DNA of 64,000 nucleotides from Patagioenas fasciata (lineage: Eukaryota > Chordata > Aves > Columbiformes > Columbidae): assembly GCF_037038585.1 (NCBI RefSeq), contig NC_092520.1:145327104-145391103 (forward strand). The letters run 5' to 3'. The translations under genes were made by a program, and so were the position numbers. Under the pieces are notes generated by a model. The model saw only the letters and a program-made list of their open reading frames with translations. It had not been told where the DNA came from and did not search any database. Shown here piece after piece: positions 23,901 through 37,454 of the stretch; within the stretch, counting starts at the first letter, position 1, and the number at the start of each line of letters is the position of its first letter.

Positions 23901-26792
23901 CATTAGATTTAAGGCACTTCAGAATAAACTCTGATTTTTTGTAAATTCAGGGCTTAAGTGCTTTCTGAAAGTGTTTCTAACTAGGCATCTAGAAATTATA
24001 GTCAACCGCTCTGAACTGTTACTGTAAATTTTACTGAGCAGCTTTATGCATCTTCCTCTTTTGAATGCTTTGCAACTTTGAAAGCACTATTTGCTCAGTG
24101 GAACAAATTAAATTGTGTACACTTTCCTCCAGCCATGTTATCTGGACAGAAATGGTGAGACACTTTCCTCACTTCCCGTGTAGAAGAGCAGTTTTTCCAG
24201 TTCAAACCTCCACAGTTTTTGTGCAATGTATTCTAGATAAGAGATTGCAAAACGTCTTGTATTTGTACTGTCCATTAAGAGCTATTGAACAGCGATCAGT
24301 AAACAAGAATGGAATGACGCAGGAAAACCACTGAGTGTTGATTTAGCTAAGCATTAAGCTAAGCAACAGAGAGGGAGTATATACTCAAAGGAAGAGACTA
24401 AGAGAAGTACCTGGAAATAAAGGGTATATATCTTTACCACAAAGTGATAAACAGACTTTGGGTTTGGATGCACACTGCTCTTTTGCAGGTGTCTGTTTAC
24501 CCATCAACCCATTTTTGTACTTCCTTTAAGCTAGAGTTTGTTTTATCAAATGCTGAGAGATGTGTTTTCTTTTTTCCACCCTTCCACTTTCTCTCCCACC
24601 TCTTGTGTTCTCTGTGGCAGGGAAATTCCTTGCATGTTATAGATGATTTAGAGAAGAGGGGGCAGCCTTGCACTTCTCTGTCTCAATTATTTTCTCACAG
24701 CAGTAGCTGTTAGGGAATATTTAGGACCCAAAGTTCTTTACTGCACTTTTAGCATTATTCACTTCAAACTGCCATTCTGTTGGAAGGAATAATCTTTTAA
24801 TTTGTGACTCAAATCTGCAGAACAAATATCAGTTTTTATGTCGTGTTATGATGCTATTGGAATCCCAGAACTGCCAAGAACCGTGAATATTATTTAGCTG
24901 ATTGCTTGCTACAAAGACCTGACAGAGTTGTAGAATATTGCAGGGTATTTTTTGATTGCCTCAGAAAAGCCACTTCCCAGGATGCCATCACAGTCTCTAT
25001 GGTTTGCAAGTGAGCTATATGAATAAGTAGCCAGTATGGAGTCCCCACAGCAGAACTCTCAGGCTGAATCCTCTTGATTTGCACCACAGAGTGGCTTTTT
25101 TTTTTTTTTTTTAAAAGCAGTAAGAAGTGGTTGGATGGGGGAGGCAAAGTTGTATTTCCTTTTCTATAACCCTCTGTTTCACAGTGGACTTGTTCCAGGC
25201 CATTGACAATTTGTGCTGGGTCAAATGGGTTGCATAGCATCTGCGGATTTTAGGTGTATAGAAATGTTACTCAGCAGGCTGAGGCAGGAATTAATCTACC
25301 TCAGTGGAAGCAGCCGACAGAAGTTAGGAGTGAAAGTTGCCTTTTCTGCATATGTCTCAACCAGCTCTGCTTGGCCATGATGCCAGGGTACCTTCCATGC
25401 CAGTCTGTGATATCTTCAGCTGTCCAGCTGGTGAGAGTCTGTAGGAAGGCTGTGGTTTCATTGCATCTGATCTCCGTGTATGTGTATAAATAAATCTGTG
25501 TGCACATTCATTCAAGTCCCTTCATCCAAAAATGTTTCTTACACTGTTATCTCTGCAAAGATATTCCTCCAACTTTATGAGAAGTTTCATCTAGAGGAGA
25601 TCCATTTCCACATAGTCCCTCAAGCTGATTTTGAATGCCTAATTACAAACTTAACACTTCCAGCACATAAAAATACAAAGAATCTAAAAATAATCATATC
25701 CCTTGAAGTACAAATTCTATAAATTCTCAAATTCTGTATGGATCTACTCACTTGGTAAGATGAATTTAATGACTTCTTAACGATGCATGTGCTCTGCCTC
25801 ACATAAACTTACAATTCCGAATGTGGTTTTGACACAAACTCGCATTTGTCAAATGTTATAAAAATGTCATACTTTGCATTGTTTGAGAACATTTCATGAA
25901 GTAAATTTTATATGACTAGGATAAAACTGACACACTTATTCCACAGTTTTAGTGTACTGCTTTTGAGAAGCATACCATGCATTCTGTAAATGTTTAACAT
26001 ATAATACATTTCCTTTAGTAAATATTTAAGTACCTATCTAACCTATTTCAGCACAGATGTAGACTTCCCCATGGTTGGGGGAGAAGGTGTTTCTAGGTGT
26101 TACCATACTAAGTGCTATACCAAGTGCACAACCTGCTTTTGCAATAGCAGTGCATCTGTTATCTAGAATAAATACATGGTTTTGACTCTGTTAAAAGATG
26201 ATTTGTTTGAAATAAAAAGCTTAAATGAGTGGAGGCTTATTTTAATTGTACATTTGCACAGCCTTTGATCATGATGGAAATCTCTTTTCATAGGCTTTTC
26301 AGTAACAGTAACTATTCCCTGTTTAAGGAGAGAGCCCAATTGCACTAAAACACACCAGCAGGATTGGAAGGCACAGCACAGATCTGCTAAACAAGATATG
26401 ACCTGGTCTCTCAAATCCCATGTTCCCAGGGCAATAGGTTACCGCTATTTTTGGCACTTGTGTTGACGATGTTGTGATTGTGTCCTGGGTTTAACTGTAT
26501 GTCTATTCTCCATGTCCACCTTTTACATTTAAAGGCAGGACTCTGATTTTCCTCAACTAAAGATACATGTGTTGCATGAAACATGCTTATTGCTGGACTG
26601 TACAGCCTTCAAAGGGAATTCAGAGAAGGTCAGTTCTTGTTAGCTGTGGAATACGGGAGATCAACTGTGCTTTCCCCTCTAGTCAAAATATTCCGGAGAC
26701 AGAAAATCGCTTACAAAAATATGATGAGTTTGCCTGCGGTTTTATCATGATGTCATTATAGGCTTTGAGATAACAGCACTCCAATAAGACAC

Positions 26793-26808
26793 AATAATAA
26801 TAATAATA
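26793..26808 (+). repeat. (AAT)n microsatellite
   Basis: About five to six perfect AAT units in AT-rich non-coding DNA. Confidence 0.85.
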
Positions 26809-27978
26809 CACATATGCATGGTCACACTCTTTAAGTTTATTCTGCTTTTGCCTCCAGCACTACTTCTGCCTGATGCAATATGATTTCAGAGGTACTGGTG
26901 TTCCTGGTGCTCTCTGTTCCCTCACTGGCTTGCTGGTGGAGGCTAATCACATTCTTTTGAACTGTTTATGACAACAAATTGGATGTGAAATAATAAACAT
27001 TGTTGGCTATTTTAGATAATAAAGGTGTTTCAGAACTGACATGAAGTCCTATCAGCTTCTCAAAGAAAGAACTTTCATATATAACCTTTTAAAGCAATTT
27101 GCTGGTGAGCAAGCATATTAAAAAATTCTCCTTGCATCTTCTGGGGCTCTTAGGCTCTTTTATGCATTAAAGTGCTTGAAAAGTTTTGCTTTATTTTTTT
27201 CAAATTTAGAAAAATATTCAAGAAAGATAAAAAACCCACCCCTTTGACTAATTTTTTGATGTCTAGTAACAGTGTGTGGTTAACTGAGACAGCACAGGAA
27301 AAGTATCTTCACTTGTTTGCTTCAATTTTGAAAGAGATTATTTCTTTCCATCTACTTCCATGATAGTTACAGAAATTTACTCTTAACTTACCCACTGACA
27401 AAAACACTCAGATACAGTATGAAGATCACTATTAATGCCTAATGAAGATAAATGAAACAAGATTGAAGTTATTTTTTAAAGCAGAAATTTGTGCTCTTAA
27501 ACAGCTTGAAGGATTTGCCTACCCTAGAAAACTGGTGCTTAAACAGCTGGAGAACGTGGTTAATTCCAGGCTATTTCTTTCATTTTCACAGTTTTCTCAT
27601 GAAGATGATAATTAGAACAATAACTCCTGCCAACACTACCTTGTAATGAAGCCGTGATATTTTTTGGCAGAATGTAACTTTTGGTGCAGAAGCAAACATT
27701 GTAAGAAGGCATATATTGTCTCACAGGGGGATTTGAGCTAGCTGAAGATTACACTAAGTATCAATTTGGAAAGATGCCCCAAATTCCAATCTTCTCCTTA
27801 CTGCTTAGGGGATTTTTTTTTTCCTCACTAGCATTTTTAACACATTTCAAATTATTTCAAAATCTTGATAATTTGAGATATTTATGATACATTTATAATA
27901 ACTGTACAAACAGTGTGTCCTGCAATAACATATTTAAGAATTTAACCTGAAAGTATAAAGAGTTTTAGAGAGATTCTG

Positions 27979-29046
27979 TTAAGATATGTATTTCAGGATG
28001 GACTTTATTTTAATGGAAGCATGGGCTTCTCTTTGTTTGGCTGCTTCTGTATCATTGGGACAGTAACACATACAAAAGAAGATTGATGACTGGATGAAAA
28101 TATTGAAGAACAGTGCAGACAAAATGAAAAATATCACAAGTGTCATCATGATAGTAGATTCTCAGTAGATACATAGCTTTGGGACATACAGTGGAAGCAA
28201 GCACATTGAGAGGGTGTCAGCAGCTTTATTAAAGAGGTTCTTCAGGTGTTTCTGTGACTCAGCAAGGACATCATGGGACTTTTGTGCAAGAGAAGAACTA
28301 GCCAGATGTATCAGAAAGTAATCTTCATTACTGGGATCAGAGAATAAGCTACGTAAGAAGAATTGGACTGAGTTGCTGGTAAGAGTGCTGACTGGCAAGA
28401 TACACTGTTTCAGTTGTAGCAGGGATTCTCAATGATACACTGATGAACAAGCTATGCCCAAACCACAGTCGACATCAAGACTGGTGCTGTCGTAAGTGAC
28501 ACTTATGGAAGCCCTGTAAGGTTTCACAGTGATTCTGGCTGTCTCATATAGCAAGAGGAGTAACATGAAGAGGCAGAAGTATGAATTCCTGGGCGTCTGA
28601 AGATTTGCAACAATAGCTAGGTTTGTGAGAACAGAGATGAATTGTGATATATGATCCTTCTACAGGGCAAGATGGGAGCAGAAAGATGTAAAAGGAGGTT
28701 CATGTAGATATACACTGAGCTTACTTCTTTGGTGTTGTGGAGAGTGATTGCTATAGACATCTTTCTGCAGTAAGGATTATGTGGTTGCTTTGAAGTCATC
28801 CCTGACTGCTGCCATTCTCACGGTGTTGTGAGTCAGTTCAGATTTGGAAAGTGCCGGCCTGCCAGCACAAGAAAGGGTGTGAAGCTGGGGCATGACTGGA
28901 TGCTTGAGAGTGTGGTCTGCAGAAGCCAGGGTTGCTGCCAAAATCATGTGTGTGCAACCACAGCCTGTGGTCTGATAGTACCAAGATTTTGGTGTCAGTC
29001 CTGGCTTATGGCCCTCACCACACGTGTGTTCCTGCCTCTGTACCAC
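27979..29046 (-). pseudogene. Possible decayed coding remnant, minus strand (weak)
   Basis: Read on the minus strand, a series of open segments follows one another in different frames: about 89 codons (29046-28777), an unnamed open stretch near 28640-28430 that includes a leucine-rich run, about 78 codons (28398-28162), and 56 codons from an ATG at 28149 to a stop at 27979-27981. The last begins with a strongly hydrophobic stretch followed by Cys-rich and then polar, basic sequence, like a membrane segment with a short tail. I recognise no family. Local T-richness on this strand can produce Phe/Leu/Ile runs by chance, so this is a weak call. Confidence 0.15.
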
Positions 29047-30773
29047 AGTGCACTACCCACTCAGTTGTGCTGATAAATCACTTACATAGCCACACTATAA
29101 ACTTGATAAAAGAATCTTAAAAAAAGACTATCAAGAAAAAGGGGCATGTGAAGGGACTGATGATTTGAAAGATGGCTAGCTAGTTTTGTCTTAAGTTGTA
29201 GCTCTCTGAGATAAAATCTGGCAGCAAAACCAGCTTGAATTTTTTTCACCACTCTGCTTTTCCTACCTTACAACTCTTGTTTGCATTCAGTGGTGCCCTG
29301 TTCCCTCATTTGTGTGAACACAGCCATTCACGAAGTCAAACTTACCAACTGGATTATGGGCTTTCTTAATGCTTAATGTATGTACAAAAAAAACCAGTAA
29401 TGAAATAAGGGAGTTGTCATTTGCTAATGGCTCCCCATTGGAAGAAAATATGTTGCTCTCTCCTGTCAAACCACATGACAATTGGAGATCTTTTTCTTAT
29501 TGGTTTGGACTGTGTGGAGAAGGTCTACCCTGACGTGAGTCTCAGGGTCCTGCCAGTCTGCTGGCAAACCTTTTCCTCCTGTTTCTCACCCCAGCACAGC
29601 AGAAGCAGGGTGGCTCACTGCTGTCATGGTACCAAGACCTGGTATCCAGACCCCTAATCCACAATGGGGGCTTCATTCACAGCAGAGCCAGTGCAACAGA
29701 TGAGGATTGTGTTTAGTTTGTGTTTGTGAGTCGGCTATTGCGTACACTTGCAGACTTACCCAGTTAAAGCTTGGCTACTTAGTTGGCGAGTGTCCTGCAT
29801 TGCTTCCATTGACCTGAGTGGGGCAGCTCCTGTGGGCAGCACTGGTACAGGTCAGGGTCTTACCCCATGTGCCACCCACTGCTCGATTCAATTGCCTGGT
29901 TCACAGAGTCTTCTTTTTCTCGCTCCAGCTTTCCGCCTCCAGTTTTATGCTTTCTCTGAAGGCAGTGCCGCAGTCTGCCCCACACATTTCCAGGTTTATT
30001 CCTGGTTGCAGTTGGTCTCACCAAGTAGGAAAGTATGAATTTGCAACCTTGTGGTTATTTTTATATAAGAATGTCTTAATACATGGTGGATGTTTGAGTC
30101 TAGCTTTCGATGTTTTTCAAACCGTGTCTGTATTTTGGTTTTTAATTTGCCTCTGAGCAAGACTGTCTACAAACACTGGCCAAATCTGCCTATCTGGGAC
30201 CTGGAAGGGGTCCCTGGAGAAAGCACTTCAAGTCATTTATTCAGCACTGGCTGCTTTTACATTTGGCTCGAAGTCTGACAACTTTCCACCAGACCTGCAG
30301 CATAGTAAAGCACATCCTCTCTGTGACAGCAGGAGAGCCAAGGAACTAGCAGGTTGCAGGAGTGAATGCTATAAAACAGATGTTATTAGTGGGCTTCACC
30401 AAGGGTGGGAGGCTGAGTACAGTAGCCCTATTACAGCCTCCAAGGTGGGCCACAAGATTGCTGTCTTATGAGCAAGCTGTGCCTGCAGTATTTGGCTCAG
30501 CATCGCATCCTGAAAATTCCAGTGCTGAGAAGCACTTTTGCGCTATGAGTAAACTGTAAGCTAGATTTGAAAGGAAAGATTTTGATTAAAATCAGCATTT
30601 CAGAGCCTTCAGCTGGCAGCTGGTGTGGTGTTAAGGATGGACATCGTTGGAGACTCCTGCGGTAAAGAGGCCCCATGTCTGAGTGTTTAAAACCAGGTTC
30701 CATCCAGTTGTGATGGTGGTTTTTAACAGTCAGAGGAAAAAAAATATTAAAATATTGCTGCATATTTACACAT

Positions 30774-30838
30774 AGGGACAGATTCTGCCCCCATTAAAAC
30801 CAATGGCAGACTTCCCGTTGATTTCCATGGGTGCCTGC
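30774..30838. repeat. Ancient palindromic interspersed repeat of reptile type
   Basis: The block resembles a hairpin repeat I associate with turtle and crocodile genomes. Its hallmark is CAGATTCTGCCCCCATT followed by an internal CCAATGG and a near-complementary CCCGTTGATTTCCATGGG. The two halves, AAACCAATGG and CCGTTGATTTCCATGG, are roughly complementary. The assignment is from memory of the pattern only. Confidence 0.4.
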
Positions 30839-31949
30839 CTCAAAATGTTTGAACAGTAAATATATTCTTCTGGGTGGGAAACCAGGATAGAAATCCCTCT
30901 CACAGCCTACTCCAAGCACTGCAAATGTCAGGGCTTTTCAGTGCTAGGCTCAGAAAAGCTACTTCCAATTTTAAAATCCTTTTAAACTTCTACCACCATA
31001 TGTGGCCTTACTTCACAGCTGTCAATCAGAATCAACAGCCAGTATTATATTAGCCTGTGTTTACTTCTATTCTCCCTGTATATGGAGTTATTTCATTTTT
31101 ATAAGTATCAAATTTATCAAAGTAATTGAGAAATGTAATATTAGATACAAGCATTTGCTCCCTGAGTGCTTTTAATCAAGTAGTAAATCTTCATGTGCTT
31201 CAGTTTCATTGACACTAGATGAGCTATCTGGTGTGGATTTTCTAGTGCTATGGTTTGTGCTCTATTTGCATTTCACAAAGTGCACATGGCTGTAGTAATG
31301 TATTTTTTTGTCTCTCTCTCCACCTCTGTTGTGATTGAAAGGTTTAGAAGTTCGTGGTCATTTGGGATTTTTAGGGATATAGCATATAAAATTTATAGAA
31401 AACAAGTTATATATATAAAAAAGTCTTTAGCTTCTCCCTAGAAACTTGAGACAAACCACTTTTTTGATGTCTCTGAAAACTCCTTAATGCAGAGCATTCC
31501 CTCATAAATTGTTGGCTTTGTTTTAAACCTGTGATGCATATATAGATTTCTGTTTCAAATAGTTTTCAGAGTTGTGTAAAGTCAACTCAAATTATACAGA
31601 GCCAAAGCTTCTGGCAAATTACTGTCAACCTGTATCAACATTTGCATCAATAACATTTGGTATTGCTTGATGAATGGTCTACATCCAAGCTTTGGAAATG
31701 GGTATGGCGTCTGTGTGTTCAATGTGCTGTTAACTGTGCCGTCTACTGAAGGTTGCTCCTATAAGCAGTCAGTGCTTCCTAAGGATATGACTGCATGATG
31801 GACAACCTGCATATCCCAAACTTCTTGGGCCAAGAAAACTATAGATTTCTTCTGTGTTCTGAAATATACAGTGAGAGGGTACAACAACTGTCCAGAAAGG
31901 AGGAAGAGATTAGCAATGGTCTTTCATTACCAAGGTAATCAGAGGAGGC

Positions 31950-32026
31950 AAAAAAAAAAAAAAAGAAGAGAGAGAGAAAGAAAAAGAAAAAAGAGGCGGG
32001 GAGGGGAAGGAAAAAGAGAGGAAGAA
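31950..32026 (+). repeat. 77-nt polypurine tract
   Basis: All bases are A or G apart from one C at 31997. It starts with a run of A, passes through GA repeats, then mixed GGGGAGGGGAAGG. Such polypurine-polypyrimidine tracts can form triplex DNA. Confidence 0.9.
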
Positions 32027-33189
32027 TAAAAGGATAGTACAAAAAGCAAGTAACCAGTTCAGTTGATGTCCCTATGCTTCTAACACAAGTCAGGTATCAA
32101 CCTGTTCTCAAGCCACACACAGCTGATAGTAAATTGCACCACCTTGGAAAAGTTAACCTTGGAAATAGTTTTGAAAATGCTCCTCAGACTTCTTTTTTGG
32201 TGCTAATGGAATATTAAAAACAAGTTTTGAGCCTGTGCAGGCATTCTTAAGTAGTCTATGCCCATTATCTGTGGAATAAAATCAGTCCCACGCCTATGTG
32301 AAGTCAGGAGTTCGTGACGCTCTCCTGGTTCACTGCAATGAATTTGGCTACTAGATCTTATGTATGATGCAGCCACTCTGTTAAAACAACAGGATTGCTG
32401 GGAGTGTAGCTATGTTTACATGTTGTTCTTCTCTTTTGAGAGAGGACTGTCACTTACTGTGGAAGATGAGAGCTTTTACAGGAACCTCCCAATAGGAAGG
32501 AGTGAAGATTAGAAGTCATAGCAGAGGAGCAGAGGTTTTCGTTGGCCACTGTGTCTTCTAGGACAGCTTTTACCTGTGTTGGGATAGCTGGGTTGTGTGC
32601 GAGGATGATAGCAGCCAAAGTGGAGACAGAGAAACCCCTGTTTCAGAGGAGAGAGGGTTCCTCCTATGGGTGCTCATGCTCTCTTGCCCTGCTCGTTTGG
32701 GCAAGAGAGTCCAGTGACATTGGGCCTCACTTGTCTCGACAGAGGCAAAGGAAAACTTGTCAGAACTTTCTCTGCAGCTCCAGTGCTTTTTCTACAATGA
32801 AATTGTGAAGAACGAGCTCACCAAATTTGCAATGCATAAGCAATGAGCTACTATATATGCACTTTGTGTTACAGGTGGCCCCTTTTACAATTCAGCTCAT
32901 GAGAAGTGTCTGCAAATGCTTTTCAATTATTTTGCAGAGTCACATTCAAATTTTCTCCCATCAGTAACTGTGTGTGCTGTCAGTAAAAGTAACAAGATAA
33001 CCTAGAAGGAAGAAAGGCTCACATTTATTTCCTTACTTTGGCACAAATTACTCACTAGTCAGAATTTTTGAATCTCTTCACCTTTCTGAGGTAAATAAAT
33101 TGAGTGCCATGTGTCTTAATATGTATGGGTCTTTCATATAAGATGTTAAAAACTGCATTGTGTAGATAATAGGTCCATTGATGAGGGAC

Positions 33190-33320
33190 CAGACCAGGAA
33201 TTGGCTGAGCTGGGTTCTCTTCTAGGTTCTCTCTTGAAGTGACTGTGTGGGGTTAAGAAAGCTACTGAGCCTTGGAGCCCCGATTTGTGAGAGCCCCTTT
33301 CCCAGTAAAGCACTTGAGGG
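33190..33320 (+). repeat. MIR-like SINE remnant (plus orientation, weak)
   Basis: Words in MIR order can be followed: GAGCTGGGTTCTCTTCTAGG, then GACTGTGTGGGGTTAAG, then CTACTGAGCCTTGGAGC, and finally AGTAAAGCACTTGAGGG near the 3' side. Divergence is high, so the call is tentative. Confidence 0.4.
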
Positions 33321-35118
33321 TGTAGAGATAAAAATCACCACATATAGAGGGTGTTAATGGCTGAGTGTCCTCCTATACCACTGTACAAGAAAATAAGACA
33401 GGACTTTGGTGGGCTGTTTTTTGTTTCTGCCTCCCCCCTCCCCCCCCTCCCATTTCCGCTGCTGTGCAGTTTATGCTGGTGTTGAACATAGGGTGTATTT
33501 CCCTCGTGTCTCCTCAGCGTATTGGTTTAGAAGTGTACTGTACTAATTTCCTAGTGTCCTTATTACTGTGGGTGGTGGTAACTTAGTGTGAGATCCACTG
33601 AGGTGACAATCAGTCTATCAGTATTGTTGTTTTGTTATGGTTGATATTTTGATGGGAAAAAAAAAAAGAAAAAAGGTATATGTTAAGCTACAAAAATAAT
33701 TATTTTTTTGGTGTTATGGTTCTGAAAATGTGATCCAGTTTTAGATCTGCCTTAAATGTTTTGCTTTTAACTTCTTTTTATCAAATTCTTTCTTTTTAAA
33801 AGTGAAAAAGATTGTTTTAAAATGAAACTGTGAAATGTTTCAATTAGTGTCAGTGCAAAACAATTAGCTTTCCTACATTTTAATCTCTTTTAGTCAAAAG
33901 TATTTGTGAAATTCAGCACAACTTCATGAATTGTTTCAGTCTTCCCAGAACTACGTAATTGTGTGAATAAACTATTTGTCAAAAAGCATAGAAATCAATC
34001 TACTCGGCTCTATTTATAAAGAAAAACTTTAAGAATTCATCATTGTTTTACAAAGCTTGTTTTGCAGACCTGTCTCTTAGTGAATAAATTGGATTAATTT
34101 TCAGTCTTGTAGTGTGTCTGTTCAAAATAACAAAATCAAAAATACTGAATGTTTCTCATACTTTTCAATTTGTTTTCAGCTGTGGTGATTATATGTCATG
34201 CTATTTGTGGTCTGTGTTGATGTGGACATTTTCTGTGCTTCTGTATGGTCTTCATAAATGAGAGGGTTTTAAACTTATATGGCATGGGTTCAGAGTTTGC
34301 TTCCCTATTTTCTCTTTCTCAAGCGTTTGACTCTCCTGACTGTGCCCAGAAAATGGTGACAATGCTGCAAGGTCACCAGGGAACACTAAAAAAAATCTCC
34401 TAGGGAAAGGCAATTGAATTAGTGCTGTGGATTAGAATATATTTGTGTTTGACTGATTTTCCAGTATCTTCATTAACACTGGTGTTAATAACATGGCTTT
34501 TAATAGCTTTTATAACCACAAATGCAGCATAGACTGAAGCAAATAGGTCATTAATCCCATAAAAGTACAATTTAATACAATACTTCATGACAGGAAGTGA
34601 ACAGGATAATAAAACCTTTACTGTTTTAAGCCACACTTAATATTTTTATGGCACGGTTAGCTTGACAAAATGTTCTTTGTGAGTCATCACTTCAAAGCAA
34701 GGTCCTGGGGACCAATTAAAGTTGTGACTGCAACCCTCATGCATAACTGCATGTAAGCATGAGGTATTTCAAAGTATCTTTTAATTTTTTTTTTTTCTTT
34801 CTTCAAGCCTTTTAATTTAATATGCCAATGTGTGGAGACACCCTTGGGAAATGAGAAATTGATTTTCATTCTTTGCATGGATCCCAGAGTAATTTGCACT
34901 GCCAAAATAGTCCATGGAATTTGCCTTCCAAAAATTGTATCTTTGACAGACAAACCACAGCAACAGAGATTGTCCTTGATTTCAAGCTTTATCTTGAAAG
35001 AGACCAAAATGCCCCTATTATCATTGATTAAACACTGAGAAACATAAAAGTAATTGCCTTGCATCCAGGTTGCAATTTCTGGGCCAACAGATCTGAATGA
35101 ATTAAAAACCTGTTAGAA

Positions 35119-35794
35119 AAACCTGTGTTCAGTCAGGAGATTATGATCTGGTGGCAATTACAGAGACATAGTGGGACAGCTCACATGACTGGAATGTGGT
35201 CATGGATGGCTACGCCCTTTTCAGGAAAGACAGGACAGCAAGGCAAGGTGGTGGAGTTGCTCTTTACATGAGAGAGCAACTACAATATATTGAGTACTGT
35301 CCAGGCACAGATGAGGAATGAGTTGAGAGTCTATGGGTGAGAATCAAGGGGCAGGCTGGCAGGGGTGATACTGTTGGGGTGTCTATTACAGTCCACCAGA
35401 TCAGGGTGAGAAAGTTGATGAAGCTTTCTACAGGCAGCTGAGAGCAGCCTCACAGTCACAGGCCGTGGTTGTCATGGGGGATTTTAATTTCCCTGATGTC
35501 TGCTGGACGGACTACTCTGCCAGCCAGCCACAGTCTAAGAGGTTCCTCCAGTACCTTGACAATAACTTTCTGATGCAAATGGTGGAGAAACTGACTAAGA
35601 GAGGTGCACTGCTGGATCTCATTCTCACTAAAAAGGAGGGCCTGGTTGAAGCAGTAAAGGTTGAGGGCTGCCTTGGTTGCAGCGACCATGAAATGGTGGA
35701 GTTCAGAATCTCATGTGGCAGGAACAGAATAGCAAGCAGAATTGCAACCCTGGATTTAACAGGGCAAACTTTGACCTTTTCAAATGATTGCTAG
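35119..35794 (+). pseudogene. CR1 ORF2 endonuclease domain, broken
   Basis: This part encodes an apurinic-endonuclease-like domain that in an intact CR1 nicks target DNA to prime reverse transcription. The GDFN and SDH catalytic motifs are still visible, and an open frame runs 35465-35794. Upstream, stop codons and a frame change near 35400 break it. It ends before the reverse-transcriptase region, which sits in other frames. Confidence 0.85.
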
Positions 35795-36108
35795 GGGAAA
35801 TCCCATGAGCCCAAGATAGTTGGTTAGCATTCAGGAACTGCTTCTACCAAACTCAAGATCAGAGCATCCCGACACGTAAGAAGTCAAGGAAGAGAGCCAG
35901 GAGATCTGCATGGTTAAACAGGGAACTGCTGGGTAAGCTCAAGTGGAAGAGGAGAGTTTACAGATCATGGAAGGAGGGGCTGACCGCTTGGGAAGAATAT
36001 AAGGCTGTTGTCAGAGGATGTAAGGAGGTAACTAGGAAAGCTAAGGCCTCCTTAGAATTAAACCTTGCGAGAGGGGTCAAGGACAACAGAAAGAGCTTCT
36101 TCAAATAC

Positions 36109-37454
36109 ATGACAGATAAAACTAACACCAGAGGCAATGTAGGCCCACTGATGAATGACATGGGTGCCCTGGTGACAGAAGATACAGAGAAGGCAGAGTT
36201 ACTGAATGTCTTCTTTGTCTCTGTCTACACTGCCAGAGACTGTCCTGAGGAGACCTGTACCTCTGAGGCCCCAGAGGAAGTCAGGACAATGGAGGAGTTT
36301 GCCTTGGTTGATAAGGACTGGGTTAGGGAGCAATCTGGACATCCATAAATCCACGGGTCCAGATGGGATGCACCTGCGAGTGCTGAGAGAGCTGGCTGAG
36401 GTCATTACTAGACCACTTTCCATCATGTTTGCCAAGTCTTTGGAAATGGGAGAGGTGCCTGAGAACTAGAGGAAAGCAAATGTCACTCCAGTCTTCAAAA
36501 AGGAAAAGAAGGACAACCTGAGTAGCTATAGACCAGTCAGCCTCACCTCCCTCTCTGGGCAAGTGATGGAACAACTTATCCTTGGTGTCATCTCAAGGCA
36601 CATCAGGTATAAGAGGGTCATCAGGGGCAGTCAACATGGCTTCACCAAGCGGAAGTCGTGCTTGACCAACCTCATAGCCTTTTATGAAGACATAATGAGG
36701 TGGATAGATGATGGCAGAGCAGTGGATGTGGTCTACCTGGACTTCAGTGAAGCGTTTGACAGTCTCCCACAACATCCTCGCTGCTAAACTGAGTAAGTGT
36801 GGTCTGGATGATCAGGTAGTGAGGTGGACTGTGAACTGGCTGAAGAAAAGAAGCCAGAAATCTGTGATCAATGGTGCAGAGTCTAGTTGGAGGCCTGTAT
36901 CTAGTGGAGTGCCTCAAGGGTCAGTACTGGTACCAGTATTATTCAATATATTCATCAATGACTTGGATGAGGGAATAGAGTGTACTATCAGCAAGTTTGC
37001 TGATGACACCAAGCTGGGAGGAGTGGCTGACACACCAGAAGGCTGTGCTGCCATCCAGCGAGACCTGGACAGGCTGGAGGGTTGAGTGGGGAAAAATTTA
37101 ATGAAATATAACAAAGGATAGTGTAGAGTCTTGCATCTGGGCAGGAACAACCCCAGATTCCAGTATAAGTTGGGGAATGACCTATTAGAGAGCATCGTAA
37201 GGGAAAGAGACCTGGGGGTCCTGGTGGAGAGCAGGGTGACCATGAGCCAGCACTGTGTCCTTGTGGCCAAGAAGGCCAATGACATCCTGGGGTGTATTAG
37301 AAGGGGGATGGTTAGTAGATCAAGAGAGGTTCTCCTTCCCCTCTACTCTGCCCTGGTGAGACCACATCTGGAATATTGTGTCCAGTTCTGGGCCCCTCAT
37401 TTCAAGAAGGATAGGGAACTGGTGGAGAGAGTCCAGTGCAGGGCAACCGTATGA
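36109..37454 (+). pseudogene. CR1 ORF2 reverse transcriptase and C-terminal domain, broken
   Basis: The reverse-transcriptase region is spread over several open segments in shifting frames (36109-36348, 36206-36469, 36563-36787, 36708-37085, 37131-37454). The catalytic FADD motif is intact near 36998. A short deletion near 36765 changes frame within the conserved AFD region, and in-frame stops occur at 37083-37085 and about 37120. It cannot make a functional enzyme. Confidence 0.85.

Larger units (their letters stand above)
23000..35105. other. Non-coding DNA before the CR1 element
   Basis: No convincing gene. It contains an (AAT)6 run (26793-26808), a broken minus-strand open-frame series (27979-29046), a more GC-rich block of unknown nature (about 29510-30060), a palindromic reptile-type repeat (30774-30838), a purine tract (31950-32026), and a MIR-like remnant (33190-33320). 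The rest is AT-rich and unassigned. Confidence 0.6.
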
